Source: Streptomyces sp. NBC_01446 (GTDB lineage Bacteria; Actinomycetota; Actinomycetes; Streptomycetales; Streptomycetaceae). From it: DNA of 64,000 bases. Both the position numbers and the translations under genes were made by a program. Position 1 is the stretch's first letter; every line of letters starts with the position of its first letter. A model generated the notes under the pieces. The model saw nothing but the letters and a program-made list of their open reading frames with translations. It was not told where the DNA came from and searched no databases. Positions 17,669 to 27,144 of the stretch are shown here, piece after piece. The stretch lies in the NCBI RefSeq assembly GCF_026340095.1, contig NZ_JAPEPO010000001.1:2108001-2172000 (forward strand), in the 5' to 3' direction.

Positions 17669-19651
17669 CTACGCGGTCTCTTCGGCTTCGGCGGTCGCCT
17701 TCGCATCGATCGCGGCCAGCGAGCGCCGCACCTGGTTCGGGTCCGTCGTGTACCAGAAGTCCGGCATCGAGGCCCGCAGATAGCTGCCGTACCGGGCCGT
17801 CGCCAGCCGCGGGTCCAGGACCGCCACGACGCCGCGGTCTCCCGTCGCCCGTACGAGGCGGCCCGCGCCCTGGGCCATCAGCAGGGCAGCGTGCGTCGCC
17901 GCCACGGCCATGAAGCCATTGCCGCCGCCGTCCTCGACGGCCTTCTGCCGGGCGCTCATCAGCGGATCGTCGGGCCGCGGGAACGGGATCTTGTCCATGA
18001 CGACGAGCTGACAGCTGGCGCCCGGAACGTCCACGCCCTGCCACAGGGAGAGCGTGCCGAACAGACACGTCTTCGGGTCGGCCGCGAACCCCTTGATCAG
18101 CTCGCCGAGCGTCTCCTCGCCCTGGAGCAGGATCGGGTACTCGGGGAGCCGGGTCCGCAGCTCCTCCGCCGCGGCCTGGGCGGCGCGCATCGACGAGAAG
18201 AGTCCCAGCGTCCGGCCACCGGCGGCCTGCATCAGCTCGGCCAGCTCGTCCATCATGTCGCTGCGGGTGCCCTCACGCGCGGGGCGTGCCAGGTGCTTGG
18301 CGACGTAGAGAATGCCCTGCTTGCGGTACTCGAACGGCGATCCGACATCGACGCCCTTCCACTGCGGCAGGCCCTCGCCCTCCTGGCCCTCGGGGGCCAG
18401 GCCCAGAGAGGCACCCACCCCGTTGAAGTCGCCGCCCAGCTTGAGTGTCGCCGAGGTCAGCACGACGGACCGCTCCGCGAAGAGCTTCTCCCGCAGCAGG
18501 CCGGACACCGACATGGGGGCCACTCTGAGGGACGCGCCGAAGCGGTCGTGACGCTCGTACCAGACGACGTCGTATTCGGAGCCGTTCGTGACGCGCTCGG
18601 CCACGTCGTGGATGCTCTCCACGGAGGCCAGGGCCTGCTTGCGTACCGCGTCCTCGTCCTGGACGGACTTGTCGCGCGTGGTGCCCAGGGCCGAGATGAC
18701 GGTCCGGGAGGCGTCCCGCAGCGCCATCAGCGCATAGCCGAGGTCCTCCGGGACCTCCTCCAGACGGCCGGGCAGCGCCAGCTCCATGAGCCGCTCGAAG
18801 CCCTCGGCTGCGGTCTGGAGCTGATCGGCCGCCTTCTCGTTGACGAGCTTGGCGGAACGGCGCACCGCGCGGTTCACCTGCCCCGGGGTGAGCTCGCCGG
18901 TCGCCACACCCGTGACCCGGGAGACCAGCTCGTGTGCCTCGTCCACGATCAGTACTTCGTGGGACGGCAGGACAGGCGCCCCTTCGATGGCGTCGATCGC
19001 CAGGAGCGCGTGATTCGTGACGATCACATCGGCGAGCTTGGCCCGCTCCCGGGCCGCCTCGGCGAAGCACTCCTGTCCGTACGCGCACTTGGTGGCGCCC
19101 AGACATTCCCTGGAGGAGACCGACACCTGGGACCAGGCCCGGTCGGAGACTCCGGGGGTCAGGTCGTCCCGGTCGCCGGTCTCCGTCTCGTGGGCCCAGT
19201 CCCGCATCCGCAGCAGGTCCTGGCCGAGCTTGCTGGTCGGAGCGGCCGCTTCGAACTGGTCGAAGAGCCCCTCCTCCTCGTCCTGCGGCGCTCCTTCATG
19301 GAGGCGGTGCAGGCACAGATAGTTCGACCGGCCCTTGAGCATGGCGAACTGGGGGCGCCGGCGCAGCAGGGGGTGCAGCGCGTCGACCGTGCGCGGCAGA
19401 TCCCGCTCGACGAGCTGGCGCTGGAGGGCCAGCGTGGCCGTCGCGACCACGACCCGCTCCCCGTGCGCCAGGGCAGGGACCAGGTATCCGAGGGACTTAC
19501 CGGTACCCGTGCCTGCCTGTGCGAGCAGGTGGGAACCGCCGTCGATCGCCTCGGCGACGGTCTCGGCCATGGTCACCTGGCCAGGTCGTTCCGTACCGCC
19601 GACGGCGGCGACGGCGGCGTGCAGGAGCTCGGGGAGGGAGGGCTTCGTCAT
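17669..19651 (-). CDS. DinG/XPD-family ATP-dependent DNA helicase
   Basis: An SF2 5'-3' helicase of the iron-sulfur XPD/DinG type. 660 residues. Walker A is LLAQAGTGTGKSLGYL near residues 42 to 57. Cysteines in the segment after it (SRECLGATKCAYGQECF, about 180 to 196) are placed to hold the 4Fe-4S cluster. The DEAH box is in EVLIVDEAHELV, and motif VI is in QGAGRLVRATGDRGV. It is next to lexA, consistent with a DNA-repair role, but no SOS box was seen upstream. Confidence 0.9.
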   Translation of the reverse strand: MTKPSLPELLHAAVAAVGGTERPGQVTMAETVAEAIDGGSHLLAQAGTGTGKSLGYLVPALAHGERVVVATATLALQRQLVERDLPRTVDALHPLLRRRPQFAMLKGRSNYLCLHRLHEGAPQDEEEGLFDQFEAAAPTSKLGQDLLRMRDWAHETETGDRDDLTPGVSDRAWSQVSVSSRECLGATKCAYGQECFAEAARERAKLADVIVTNHALLAIDAIEGAPVLPSHEVLIVDEAHELVSRVTGVATGELTPGQVNRAVRRSAKLVNEKAADQLQTAAEGFERLMELALPGRLEEVPEDLGYALMALRDASRTVISALGTTRDKSVQDEDAVRKQALASVESIHDVAERVTNGSEYDVVWYERHDRFGASLRVAPMSVSGLLREKLFAERSVVLTSATLKLGGDFNGVGASLGLAPEGQEGEGLPQWKGVDVGSPFEYRKQGILYVAKHLARPAREGTRSDMMDELAELMQAAGGRTLGLFSSMRAAQAAAEELRTRLPEYPILLQGEETLGELIKGFAADPKTCLFGTLSLWQGVDVPGASCQLVVMDKIPFPRPDDPLMSARQKAVEDGGGNGFMAVAATHAALLMAQGAGRLVRATGDRGVVAVLDPRLATARYGSYLRASMPDFWYTTDPNQVRRSLAAIDAKATAEAEETA

Positions 19652-19691
19652 AGCTCGACCACCCTACGGGGCACCACTGACAATCCCGCGA

Positions 19692-21758
19692 TCAAGGCTG
19701 GTGCAGTGGATTGGGCACCGTGCCGTGCACGGCCGCGTGGGGGCGCTGCGACCGGTCGCGGTAACCATCCAGGTGCAGTCGGTTGCGATTGAGGCAGAGC
19801 CGTTCGATACGGGGAGTGAGGAGGTCGAACATCTCGTACCGCTCCTTGAGCTCGGGGAAGCGCGCCTGATGCCGCACGATCTCTGCGCGCACCAGGGACC
19901 AGAACTTCTCTTCCGTGACCCCAATTTGCTTCTCGCACAGAGGCGCCAGATACCGGAAGACGCCGACGAAGAGCCCTGAGTGAATGAATTGGGTCAGGAA
20001 GGCGGGCGGCTCGGTGAGCAGGATCTCGCGTACGTCCTGCGGCATCCGGTCGTGTTCGGGCAGCGGCTCGGCGCTCACGTTCACGTCGTCGACGAAGTCC
20101 TTCACCGCGAGCCGCACCGGCACGTCGTGGTCGTCGAAGACGACGATGGCGTTCTCCCCGTGCGGGGAGAACACGGTGCCGTAGTGGTAGAGGAAGTGCA
20201 GAAGCGGGGGCAGCAGAGCCGCGAAGAGCCGGCGCAGCCACACCTCGGGGGTCAGCCCGGATCGGGCGACGAGCTCCGCGGTGAATGCCCGGCCGTGCGG
20301 ATCTACGTGGAGCAGAGAGGCCAGGGTGCGGGCCCGCTCGCCAGGAGCGAGATACCGGGAGACCGGTTCGCGCCAGATGGCGCCCAGCAACTCCTTGTAC
20401 TGATACGGAACCTCTTCGAGGCCGTCGTATGCGGGGTGCTCGACAGCGACCGAAGCCACCTCTCCCAGGAGGATGACTCCGCAATCGTCCTTCAAGAAGG
20501 GGTCTGTTTCGCGGAGCGAGTGCATCCACGCGGTGACCGACGGTGCGGCGAGCGTGCGCTCTGTGGGCAGGCCCCGCCACACAAGGGTGTTGAGGACGGA
20601 CAGTGGAAGCTTCACCGTGTGGCGGTCGGGGCGCGAGACATTGAGGAAAGTACGGATCGACTGCTGGGGCAGGCGCACGTCGCCGTCGGTGGGGAGCGGC
20701 ACGATGGCGTCCGTCGCGACGGGGCCGGCGTAGAGCGGCAGCACGATGTTGTTCCACTGCCACGGGTGTACGGGTAGGTACAGGTAGGCCTGTGGGTCCA
20801 GGCCGCGCTCCCGGAGGGCCTCGGCGAAGGAGTCCCGCGCCGCCGGGGAGAGCTCACGGTCGTACAGGCGATCGGCTGTCGCCAGGTCCGCGACGCCTCT
20901 GTAGGCGGCGATCCTCGTGTTGACGGCGATCCAGGGGAGCGTCCCGGGGAGCCGGGCCTCGGGGGCCCAGCGGGCCGTGTCGGAGGCTGAGAACCCCAGG
21001 CGGCCCTTGTTGAGGACAAGCCAAGGGTGGCCGGTCTGGTGGCCTTCCAGTTCGGCGTATCCGAGCTCGGCGAGCTGGGCCGCGGTGAGCGCGGTGTGGT
21101 CGAGACGGGCGTCGGCGGCGAGGGTGACGGTGAGCTCGCGGATGAGATGCCCGAGCGTGGCGCCGTCGAGGCCGAGGACGTGCTTGGTACGGAGGAGGAA
21201 GACGAGGGGGTCGGTGAAGCGTTCCGGCGGGTTTGTTGCGGGGAGCGAGGGCTTGGGCTCGGCGGCGTCCGCGTCCTTGTCAGTCTGTGCGGCGTGGCCG
21301 ACGGTCTCGTCTGGGCGACCGACGGTCTCGTCTGGGCGGCCCGCGGTCTCGTCTGGGCGACCGACGGTCTCGTCTGGGCGGCCCGCGGTCTCGTCTGGGC
21401 AGCCGGCGACCCACTGAATGCTGCCGGGATCTACAAGCCAGCTGCCGTAGGCGCCCCGGCGGGCCCGGAACCGGAACGCGCTGCCGGGCGACATGTGGGC
21501 GCCCCCGACGGTGAGGGTGTAGAGGTCTGTCCGTCCTGGCCCCGGACCCGACCCATGCTCCTGCTCCGGCCCGCGCTCCGGCTCCGGCTCCGGCTCCGGC
21601 TCACGTTTCGGTTCGATGATCTCCTCGTACGCGAACTCGCCGATCATCTTCGCCAGCAGCCGGGAGGCGGCGCGCTCCCAGTTCTCGGAGGTCAGTTCCG
21701 CTGGGTCGTACAGAGCGGAGGACGCTGCGGAAGTCTGGGGCTCGGACGGATTCGGCAC
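19692..21758 (-). CDS. IucA/IucC-family NIS siderophore synthetase (first copy)
   Basis: ATP-dependent condensation of a carboxylic acid (often citrate) with an amine or alcohol during siderophore assembly. 688 residues from a GTG at 21758, preceded by GAGGAG. The IucA/C core starts near residue 170; LPVHPWQWNNIVLP and the ferric-reductase-like C-terminal part (FSPHGENAIVVF) are clear. Residues about 50 to 70 are an EP repeat, and about 118 to 153 are six heptads of G/C-R/P-P-D-E-T-A/V encoded by 21-base tandem repeats, unlike the rest of the family. Last gene of the operon. Confidence 0.93.
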   Translation of the reverse strand: MPNPSEPQTSAASSALYDPAELTSENWERAASRLLAKMIGEFAYEEIIEPKREPEPEPEPERGPEQEHGSGPGPGRTDLYTLTVGGAHMSPGSAFRFRARRGAYGSWLVDPGSIQWVAGCPDETAGRPDETVGRPDETAGRPDETVGRPDETVGHAAQTDKDADAAEPKPSLPATNPPERFTDPLVFLLRTKHVLGLDGATLGHLIRELTVTLAADARLDHTALTAAQLAELGYAELEGHQTGHPWLVLNKGRLGFSASDTARWAPEARLPGTLPWIAVNTRIAAYRGVADLATADRLYDRELSPAARDSFAEALRERGLDPQAYLYLPVHPWQWNNIVLPLYAGPVATDAIVPLPTDGDVRLPQQSIRTFLNVSRPDRHTVKLPLSVLNTLVWRGLPTERTLAAPSVTAWMHSLRETDPFLKDDCGVILLGEVASVAVEHPAYDGLEEVPYQYKELLGAIWREPVSRYLAPGERARTLASLLHVDPHGRAFTAELVARSGLTPEVWLRRLFAALLPPLLHFLYHYGTVFSPHGENAIVVFDDHDVPVRLAVKDFVDDVNVSAEPLPEHDRMPQDVREILLTEPPAFLTQFIHSGLFVGVFRYLAPLCEKQIGVTEEKFWSLVRAEIVRHQARFPELKERYEMFDLLTPRIERLCLNRNRLHLDGYRDRSQRPHAAVHGTVPNPLHQP
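21297..21404 (-). repeat. 21-base tandem repeat within the siderophore synthetase gene
   Basis: About five in-frame copies of a 21-base unit (GACGGTCTCGTCTGGGCGAC on the plus strand) encode alternating GRPDETA and GRPDETV heptads, giving a higher-order 42-base period. The reading frame is kept, so copy number can vary without breaking the gene. Confidence 0.85.
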
Positions 21759-21815
21759 GGGGACTCCTCGGGAGGGAACCGGATCGGGGTGAGCGGTGTA
21801 CTAAGAGTGACGGGC

Positions 21816-22715
21816 TCACAGCAGAGCGCGCAGGGCCCGGTCTCGGATCATCAGTGCGGCCCGTTTGTCAGGGAGGTCCACCTCGGCGGAGAAACGGAAA
21901 CCAGCACTCAAGAACGCAGATACGGAGGGGGTGTTGCGGAGGTCCGGCTCTGCGACGACACGAGCGCAGGGCGGACGGTGGTCGAGTACGAGGTCGGCGA
22001 CGGCCTTGAGCAGGCCTGTGCCGAGTCCTCGGCCGCGGCTGGCGACACCACCGATAAGGAGGTGAACACCGGTGTCGTGCGGGCGGGCGGGGTAGTAGCG
22101 GGCCAGTGGGTCGAGGTCGGCGCGGTAGATCTCCCAGTAGCTCATCGGAGTGCCGTCCAGTACGCCGAGGCAGGGGACGCTGCGCCCGTCGCCGTCCAGT
22201 TGGGGGCGGAGATGATTCTCCGTGACGCTCTCCGGGCCTTCAAGTTCCCAGAAGGCGGCTACGGCTGGGTCGTTCATCCAGCGGCTGATCAGCGGCAGGT
22301 CGCGTTCGATACGGACGGGAACCAGCTGGAAGACGCCGGAACGTGTGGTGACCGGTCCCCACGCTCCGACGTTGTCGAGCAGGTCGTCGTCCGCCAGGGC
22401 CGTCGAGGTGCCGCCCGGTACGTGTGCTCGCGTTCCGTCGGCTGCCTGCCCACACCCGGAAAAGCCTGCGCCGGTCCCCTGGCCAGCGCCGCCGTTGGCC
22501 TGTCCGCCGGTTCCACCCTGCCCGGCGATCAGTTCGATGAGTTCGTCGGGCAGACGCAGGTCCAGGGTGTCGGCGACGTCCGTACCGGCGCCGGGCTCGG
22601 AGCCTGTGAGCTCGTCGGCGCCGGGGCCCGTGTCGGCGATCTCTTCGGTGACGGCATCGGTAAGGGCGGTGACGGGCGTGGCTCCGGCGTCGGTGCGCGC
22701 GTCGGTGGATGACAC
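21816..22715 (-). CDS. GNAT acyltransferase for siderophore biosynthesis (AlcB/RhbD type)
   Basis: 299 residues from a GTG at 22715 with GAGAGGAA upstream. The first 110 residues are Gly/Ala/Thr-rich. The catalytic domain of about 180 residues contains LISRWMNDPAVAAFWELEGP and YWEIYRADLDPLARYYPARP, typical of siderophore N-acyltransferases that acylate an N-hydroxylated or free amine, plus the CoA-binding segment GGVASRGRGLGTGLL. It lies between the two synthetase genes in one operon. Confidence 0.88.
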   Translation of the reverse strand: MSSTDARTDAGATPVTALTDAVTEEIADTGPGADELTGSEPGAGTDVADTLDLRLPDELIELIAGQGGTGGQANGGAGQGTGAGFSGCGQAADGTRAHVPGGTSTALADDDLLDNVGAWGPVTTRSGVFQLVPVRIERDLPLISRWMNDPAVAAFWELEGPESVTENHLRPQLDGDGRSVPCLGVLDGTPMSYWEIYRADLDPLARYYPARPHDTGVHLLIGGVASRGRGLGTGLLKAVADLVLDHRPPCARVVAEPDLRNTPSVSAFLSAGFRFSAEVDLPDKRAALMIRDRALRALL

Positions 22716-22754
22716 GGCGACGTTCCTCTCAGGGGATGGGGTGGGGCATGTTCC

Positions 22755-25181
22755 TCAGGAATGAAGGGGGTTGGCGATGGTGACGTAGACGGACTGGGTG
22801 TCGACGGGACCGACGAGTTCGTCGAGTCCGTGCAGGCGGGTGAGGAGGTTGGCCTTGCAGCGCAGGGCCGGGGAGTCGAGGAGGTATCCGGGCAGTGGGG
22901 TGCGGAGCTTGTCCGGGCCCGACGCGACATCGGAGAGGAACCCGCGGAAGGCAGCTAGCAACAGCCGCTCGTCCGCGAGCTGTTGGGAGCCAAAGGCGCC
23001 GATGAGACCGAAGACGTTGTTGATCCCGAGGTAGTACGCGAACCTCTCGTCGGTGACGTCGTCGGAGACGAAGGTGTCGCTGTGGCTGCCGATGCCGGGC
23101 AGCCGGCCGTCCAGCTCGGCACGCCGGGACTCGCGGAAGTAGTAGCCCTGGTTGTCGCGGTAGCGGCCGCCGACGGGCCAGCCTTCGGGGTCGAGCAGCA
23201 GCAGCGTGTTCTGCTGATGGGCCTCCAGGGCCACGCCGGCGGTGCTGTCGAGCCAGAGCACGGGACGTACGACGTGTTCGAGGTAGCGCAGGAACCACTC
23301 GGCGGCGACGGCGCCGCGGGGGCGTCCTGTGTGGCCGGCGAGGCGGGTGATCGTCTCGGCTAGGCGGGAGCGCATGAGCTGGCGGTCCCGTTGTCCGTGG
23401 GGCGCGGCCGGGGGTCTGGGCGACACGAAGCCGGCGAGGCAGGCTGCGTCGTCTCCGGGTGCGAACGGGTTGTTCCGGATCATCACGTCCAGGCCGGGCA
23501 CCGGTTCGCCGTCCGGGCCGTTGACGGCGAGCCAGGCCGGATCGCGGACGATGTCGAATCCGGGGTGGGCGGCCTGCCACTGCTCGAAGAGCCCTGTGCG
23601 CAGAAGTCGGTGGACCTCGACGCCGCGGTGGAGTTCCTTACGGAGGTTCTCCCGACGGGAGTTGGTGATGCGCAGGCCGAGTGAGAGCTTCAGCATGGCC
23701 GACGCATCGGGCCGGTAGAGGGTACGGACGGAGGAGGTGGGGTACCAGGAGGGACCGTGCGGACCGAGGTCACGCAGAAGGCCGGCGTCAAGGAGGGCCG
23801 CCGTCTGGGGGCGGTGCTTGAGTTCGCGAACTTGCCAGGGGTGCACGGGCAGCGCGGCGTGACCGTCGGGCAGGGGCAATTCCGCCCCGGCGAGTTGGAG
23901 GGTGAGCTGGTCTGCCGGGAGTGGGCGGCCCCGACGGGTCCAGGCCGAGTCCATCGCGAACACCGAGCGGTTCACCGCCATCCAATGCACGGGGAAGGAT
24001 CCCTGCAACTCGGGTGAATAGAGACGGGATTCGACCTCGGACAGGCCCTCGCGACTCTTCGGAGTCGGGTGCAGGGGGTGGCCGAGCAGGAGGGACTGTT
24101 CGGCGGCCAGGAAGAGGTCGGTCGTGTCGCGCGGGTTGCTGCGACGGTGGGCGATGAAGTCGGCGGTGCGGCGAATCGAGTCAGCGACGCGCCCCACCAG
24201 GTCAGCTCCGTCGCCTGAGGGGATGGGGTGGGAGGAGTGAGGGGTGGCGGGGGGAGACGGCTCGGGGGGTGAGGTCTCGGGGTGGGAGGACTCGGGGCGT
24301 GTGGCCTCGGGGTGGGGAGACTCGGGGTGGTGGGCCTGCGCCTCCGGGTAAGAGATCTCGCCGCTGACGTCGGGCTGCGCGACGGGGTCGGCGTGCGGAC
24401 GCGGGGCCTCGGGTGCGGCGGCAGCGGCGACGGCTTCGGCGGTGTCCGCGACGGTCGGCGTAGGCGGCGCAAGGACGCTCGGGGCCGGCACCGAGGCGGT
24501 CGGGGCCGAGGCGGTCGAGGCCGTGGCGGTCGAGGTCGGCGCCGAGGCGGTCGGAATCGGCGTCGAGACGGTTGGGGTCGGCTCCGAGGCGGTCGGCGAA
24601 CCCGGCCCGCCTGGGGCGTCGGATGCGGTGTCCGGCGTGCCCGTCGACCCCGGAACGGCGCCCCCCCGTGGGAGGGCATCACCGCCGCTTCCGCTGCCGC
24701 CCCTCACTCGGACACCGACACCACCCCCGACCTCGGCCGCGCTTCCCGGATCCGATGCCTCGCGGCTCAGGAGGGCGGCGACCGTGACGGCGCCGCCTCG
24801 CGGGGCGTCCAGCGGGCCGTCCTGGAGATGGGGCATGCCGAACCGGTGCCAGCCGGTCGCGGACCAGTAGTGGACAGGGATGAGGAGAGCGGTGCCACTT
24901 GCGGGCAGAGGAATGCGAAGAGTGCCGTGCGGGGGTTCGGCCAGATCGTTCTCCCGCACCCAGCAGCGGAGCAGGTTCTCGACGGCCGCGGCCTGGGCCG
25001 CGGTGCCGGGGTCGGGATGCTCCAGCAGGTCGGCGGTGGAGCCGTGCAGTTGCTCGGCCTCCTGGCTGCCGACCTTCTGCCGGGGGACCGTCCCGCGTTC
25101 CGGGGCGAGTTGGGGCTGCGTGTCGCAGGCTCCGCTCGCCTGGAGGCGGTGTCGGTGGTCGGGTGCGGGATTGGCGTTCAA
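22755..25181 (-). CDS. IucA/IucC-family NIS siderophore synthetase (second copy) with a large low-complexity insert
   Basis: A TTG start at 25181 is proposed: AGGAAG lies about five bases upstream, and the frame above it is repetitive and non-protein-like. 808 residues. After an N-terminal block to about residue 137, about 190 residues of Pro, Ser, Thr and Ala (DNA about 24,200 to 24,770) interrupt the protein. The IucA/C core then resumes (MAVNRSVFAMDSAWTRRGRP, LPVHPWQVRELKH, LEAHQQNTLLLLDPEGWP). The insert is unusual and probably a surface-exposed linker. Same operon as its neighbours. Confidence 0.88.
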   Translation of the reverse strand: MNANPAPDHRHRLQASGACDTQPQLAPERGTVPRQKVGSQEAEQLHGSTADLLEHPDPGTAAQAAAVENLLRCWVRENDLAEPPHGTLRIPLPASGTALLIPVHYWSATGWHRFGMPHLQDGPLDAPRGGAVTVAALLSREASDPGSAAEVGGGVGVRVRGGSGSGGDALPRGGAVPGSTGTPDTASDAPGGPGSPTASEPTPTVSTPIPTASAPTSTATASTASAPTASVPAPSVLAPPTPTVADTAEAVAAAAAPEAPRPHADPVAQPDVSGEISYPEAQAHHPESPHPEATRPESSHPETSPPEPSPPATPHSSHPIPSGDGADLVGRVADSIRRTADFIAHRRSNPRDTTDLFLAAEQSLLLGHPLHPTPKSREGLSEVESRLYSPELQGSFPVHWMAVNRSVFAMDSAWTRRGRPLPADQLTLQLAGAELPLPDGHAALPVHPWQVRELKHRPQTAALLDAGLLRDLGPHGPSWYPTSSVRTLYRPDASAMLKLSLGLRITNSRRENLRKELHRGVEVHRLLRTGLFEQWQAAHPGFDIVRDPAWLAVNGPDGEPVPGLDVMIRNNPFAPGDDAACLAGFVSPRPPAAPHGQRDRQLMRSRLAETITRLAGHTGRPRGAVAAEWFLRYLEHVVRPVLWLDSTAGVALEAHQQNTLLLLDPEGWPVGGRYRDNQGYYFRESRRAELDGRLPGIGSHSDTFVSDDVTDERFAYYLGINNVFGLIGAFGSQQLADERLLLAAFRGFLSDVASGPDKLRTPLPGYLLDSPALRCKANLLTRLHGLDELVGPVDTQSVYVTIANPLHS

Positions 25182-25257
25182 CGGGGCTTCCTTGTGGGGT
25201 AGTTGACTCCGTGATGCGGTGGTCCGGACTGTCCGGTGTTCCGCTGCTGGCCGTGGT

Positions 25258-25302
25258 GGTCCGTGTCGTGACGGTCCGTGTCGTGACGGTCCGTGTCGCG
25301 GT
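25258..25302 (-). repeat. 15-base tandem repeat between siderophore genes
   Basis: Two exact copies and one degenerate copy of GGTCCGTGTCGTGAC lie in the 172-base gap between the aminotransferase stop and the second synthetase start. It might affect read-through or translation, but may simply be neutral expansion. Confidence 0.7.
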
Positions 25303-25353
25303 GGCCCTGGCCGGTGGGTGTGGGGCTTCAGGACCGGGCCGGTCCCGGCTGGG

Positions 25354-26760
25354 CTATCCGCGATGAGTGCGGGCCGCCTCGGCCAAGGCGTCGGCGAGAC
25401 GCTCGACGACGGCGGCAGCCTGTTCATCGGTGATCGTGAGGGGCGGCAGAAGGCGTACGACGCTGGAGTGGCGGCCGCCGAGCTCGACGATGAGTCCACG
25501 GCGGAGGCATTCGCGCTGCACGGACGCGGCGAGTTCGGGCGCGGGAGGATGCGGGCTCGCGTCGGGTGCGGCCGGTCGGTCCGCGTCCTGGGCGGCGCCT
25601 ACGCCGACCAGTTCGACGCCGATCATCAGGCCGCGGCCCCGCACGTCCCCGATGCAGGGGTGTTCGGCGGCGAGGCCCTGGAGCTGGCCCACCACGCGGG
25701 CGCCCAAGAGGGCGGCCCGTTCGGCGAGACGGTTCTCCCGGACATAGGCGAGGGTCGCGGCGCCGGCGGCCATGGCGAGTTGGTTCCCACGGAACGTGCC
25801 GGCGTGGGCCCCGGGTTGCCACACGTCGAGGTCGTCCCGGTAGACGACGACGGCCAGGGGAAGGCTGCCGCCGATCGCCTTGGACAGGACCATGACGTCG
25901 GGCACCACGCCGCTGTGTTCGACGGCCCAGAAGGCACCGGTCCTGCCGACGCCGGTCTGGACCTCGTCGGCGATCAGTGGGATGGAACGTGCGGCGGTGA
26001 GTTCACGCATCCGACGCATCCAGGCGTCGGGCGCGGGAATCACCCCGCCTTCCCCCTGGACGGGTTCGAGGATCATGCCGGCGGGGTGCGGCACCCCCGA
26101 CTTGGGGTCGTCGATGAGGGATTCGGTCCAGCGCGCGGAGAGTTCGGCGCCGCGCTCACCGCCGACGCCGAAGGGACAGCGGTAGTCCTGCGGAAAGGGC
26201 AGCCGCGCGACCCTGACGTCCTGCGCCCCACCGGACGCTTCGAGCGCCCCCGCGGTCATCCCGTGATAGGCGCCGGTGAAGGCGAGCATTCCGCTGCGGC
26301 CTGTGGCCGTGCGGACGAGTTTCAGGGCGGCCTCCACCGCGTCGGTGCCGGCCGGTCCGCAGAACTGGATCCGTGCCCGCTCGGCGAGTCCGGCGGGCAG
26401 CGTTCGGAAGAGTTCCGTCGTGAAGGCGTCCTTCACGGGAGTGGCCAGATCGAGCACATGCAGGGGGGCGCCGGAGTCGAGTACGCGTCTGATCGCTTCG
26501 AGCACGACAGGGTGATTGTGGCCGAGGGCCAGCGTGCCCGCGCCGGAGAGGCAGTCGAGGTACCGGCGTCCGTCGGCGCCCTCGATCGTCAGGCCGCGCG
26601 CCCGCACGGGCACGATCGGCAGGGCGCGCGCATAGGTGCGGGCCGCCGACTCCCGCGCGGACTGCCGTCGCAGGATTCCCTCTTGGGCAGCGCCCTCACG
26701 GGCGGCGCCCCCCTCATACCCCGCGGACACCGCCGCGGGCGCAGGCTCGGTGACGGCCAC
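25354..26760 (-). CDS. diaminobutyrate-2-oxoglutarate aminotransferase-like enzyme (class III PLP)
   Basis: 468 residues from a GTG at 26760, with GGGGGAGG about ten bases upstream. PLP motifs: CGPAGTDAVEAALKL, FTGAYHGMTAGALE, and the Schiff-base lysine in VMVLSKAIGGSLPLAV following LIADEVQTGVGRTG. It heads an operon with two IucA/C synthetases and a GNAT enzyme, so it probably makes the diamine precursor (2,4-diaminobutyrate, on the rhizobactin 1021 model). No decarboxylase or amine monooxygenase is seen here, so these must be supplied elsewhere or are not used. Confidence 0.88.
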   Translation of the reverse strand: MAVTEPAPAAVSAGYEGGAAREGAAQEGILRRQSARESAARTYARALPIVPVRARGLTIEGADGRRYLDCLSGAGTLALGHNHPVVLEAIRRVLDSGAPLHVLDLATPVKDAFTTELFRTLPAGLAERARIQFCGPAGTDAVEAALKLVRTATGRSGMLAFTGAYHGMTAGALEASGGAQDVRVARLPFPQDYRCPFGVGGERGAELSARWTESLIDDPKSGVPHPAGMILEPVQGEGGVIPAPDAWMRRMRELTAARSIPLIADEVQTGVGRTGAFWAVEHSGVVPDVMVLSKAIGGSLPLAVVVYRDDLDVWQPGAHAGTFRGNQLAMAAGAATLAYVRENRLAERAALLGARVVGQLQGLAAEHPCIGDVRGRGLMIGVELVGVGAAQDADRPAAPDASPHPPAPELAASVQRECLRRGLIVELGGRHSSVVRLLPPLTITDEQAAAVVERLADALAEAARTHRG

Positions 26761-27144
26761 TGCTGTTGGTCCTCCCCCTGGATCCCGCTGGATCCGGTCG
26801 AATTCTCGGTATGGGGGGATCGGTTGACGTACGGGTGTCCGGGGCGGAACCCCAAGGACCGAGCGACGGCGGCGAATCCCCCGTACGTACCAACGACGGG
26901 GACTGCGCGGGATCACGGGTCGGCGGAAAATCCTTGTCTCTTGGAAGATCGATGCCGTGACGGAACCGTTGCCGTTCCGTGGGTAGTCCCCCACAGCGCC
27001 CGCATAGGGTGGGTTGCCGTTCGACGGAGGGCCGAGGGTTCGGTCGCGGGGCGAGGCACACCAAGTGCCGAGTGTGGCGCGACGGGTTCACGACCGCCGG
27101 CGGCCGGCACTGCACAGCTCTCGAAGCCCAGGGGGATTCACGAC
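26761..27144. other. divergent intergenic region, 384 bases
   Basis: It separates the siderophore operon from the first serine-protease gene. I looked for a DmdR/DtxR-type iron box (TTAGGTTAGGCTAACCTAA-like) and did not find a good match by eye. No clear hairpin was seen. Confidence 0.4.

Noticed and set aside
21297..21404. Regular repeats that could suggest a CRISPR array
   Set aside because: The units are directly adjacent with no spacers and encode in-frame heptads of a siderophore synthetase.
26761..27144. Iron box controlling the siderophore operon
   Set aside because: No DmdR/DtxR-type palindrome could be recognised by eye; a motif scan could still find a weak one.
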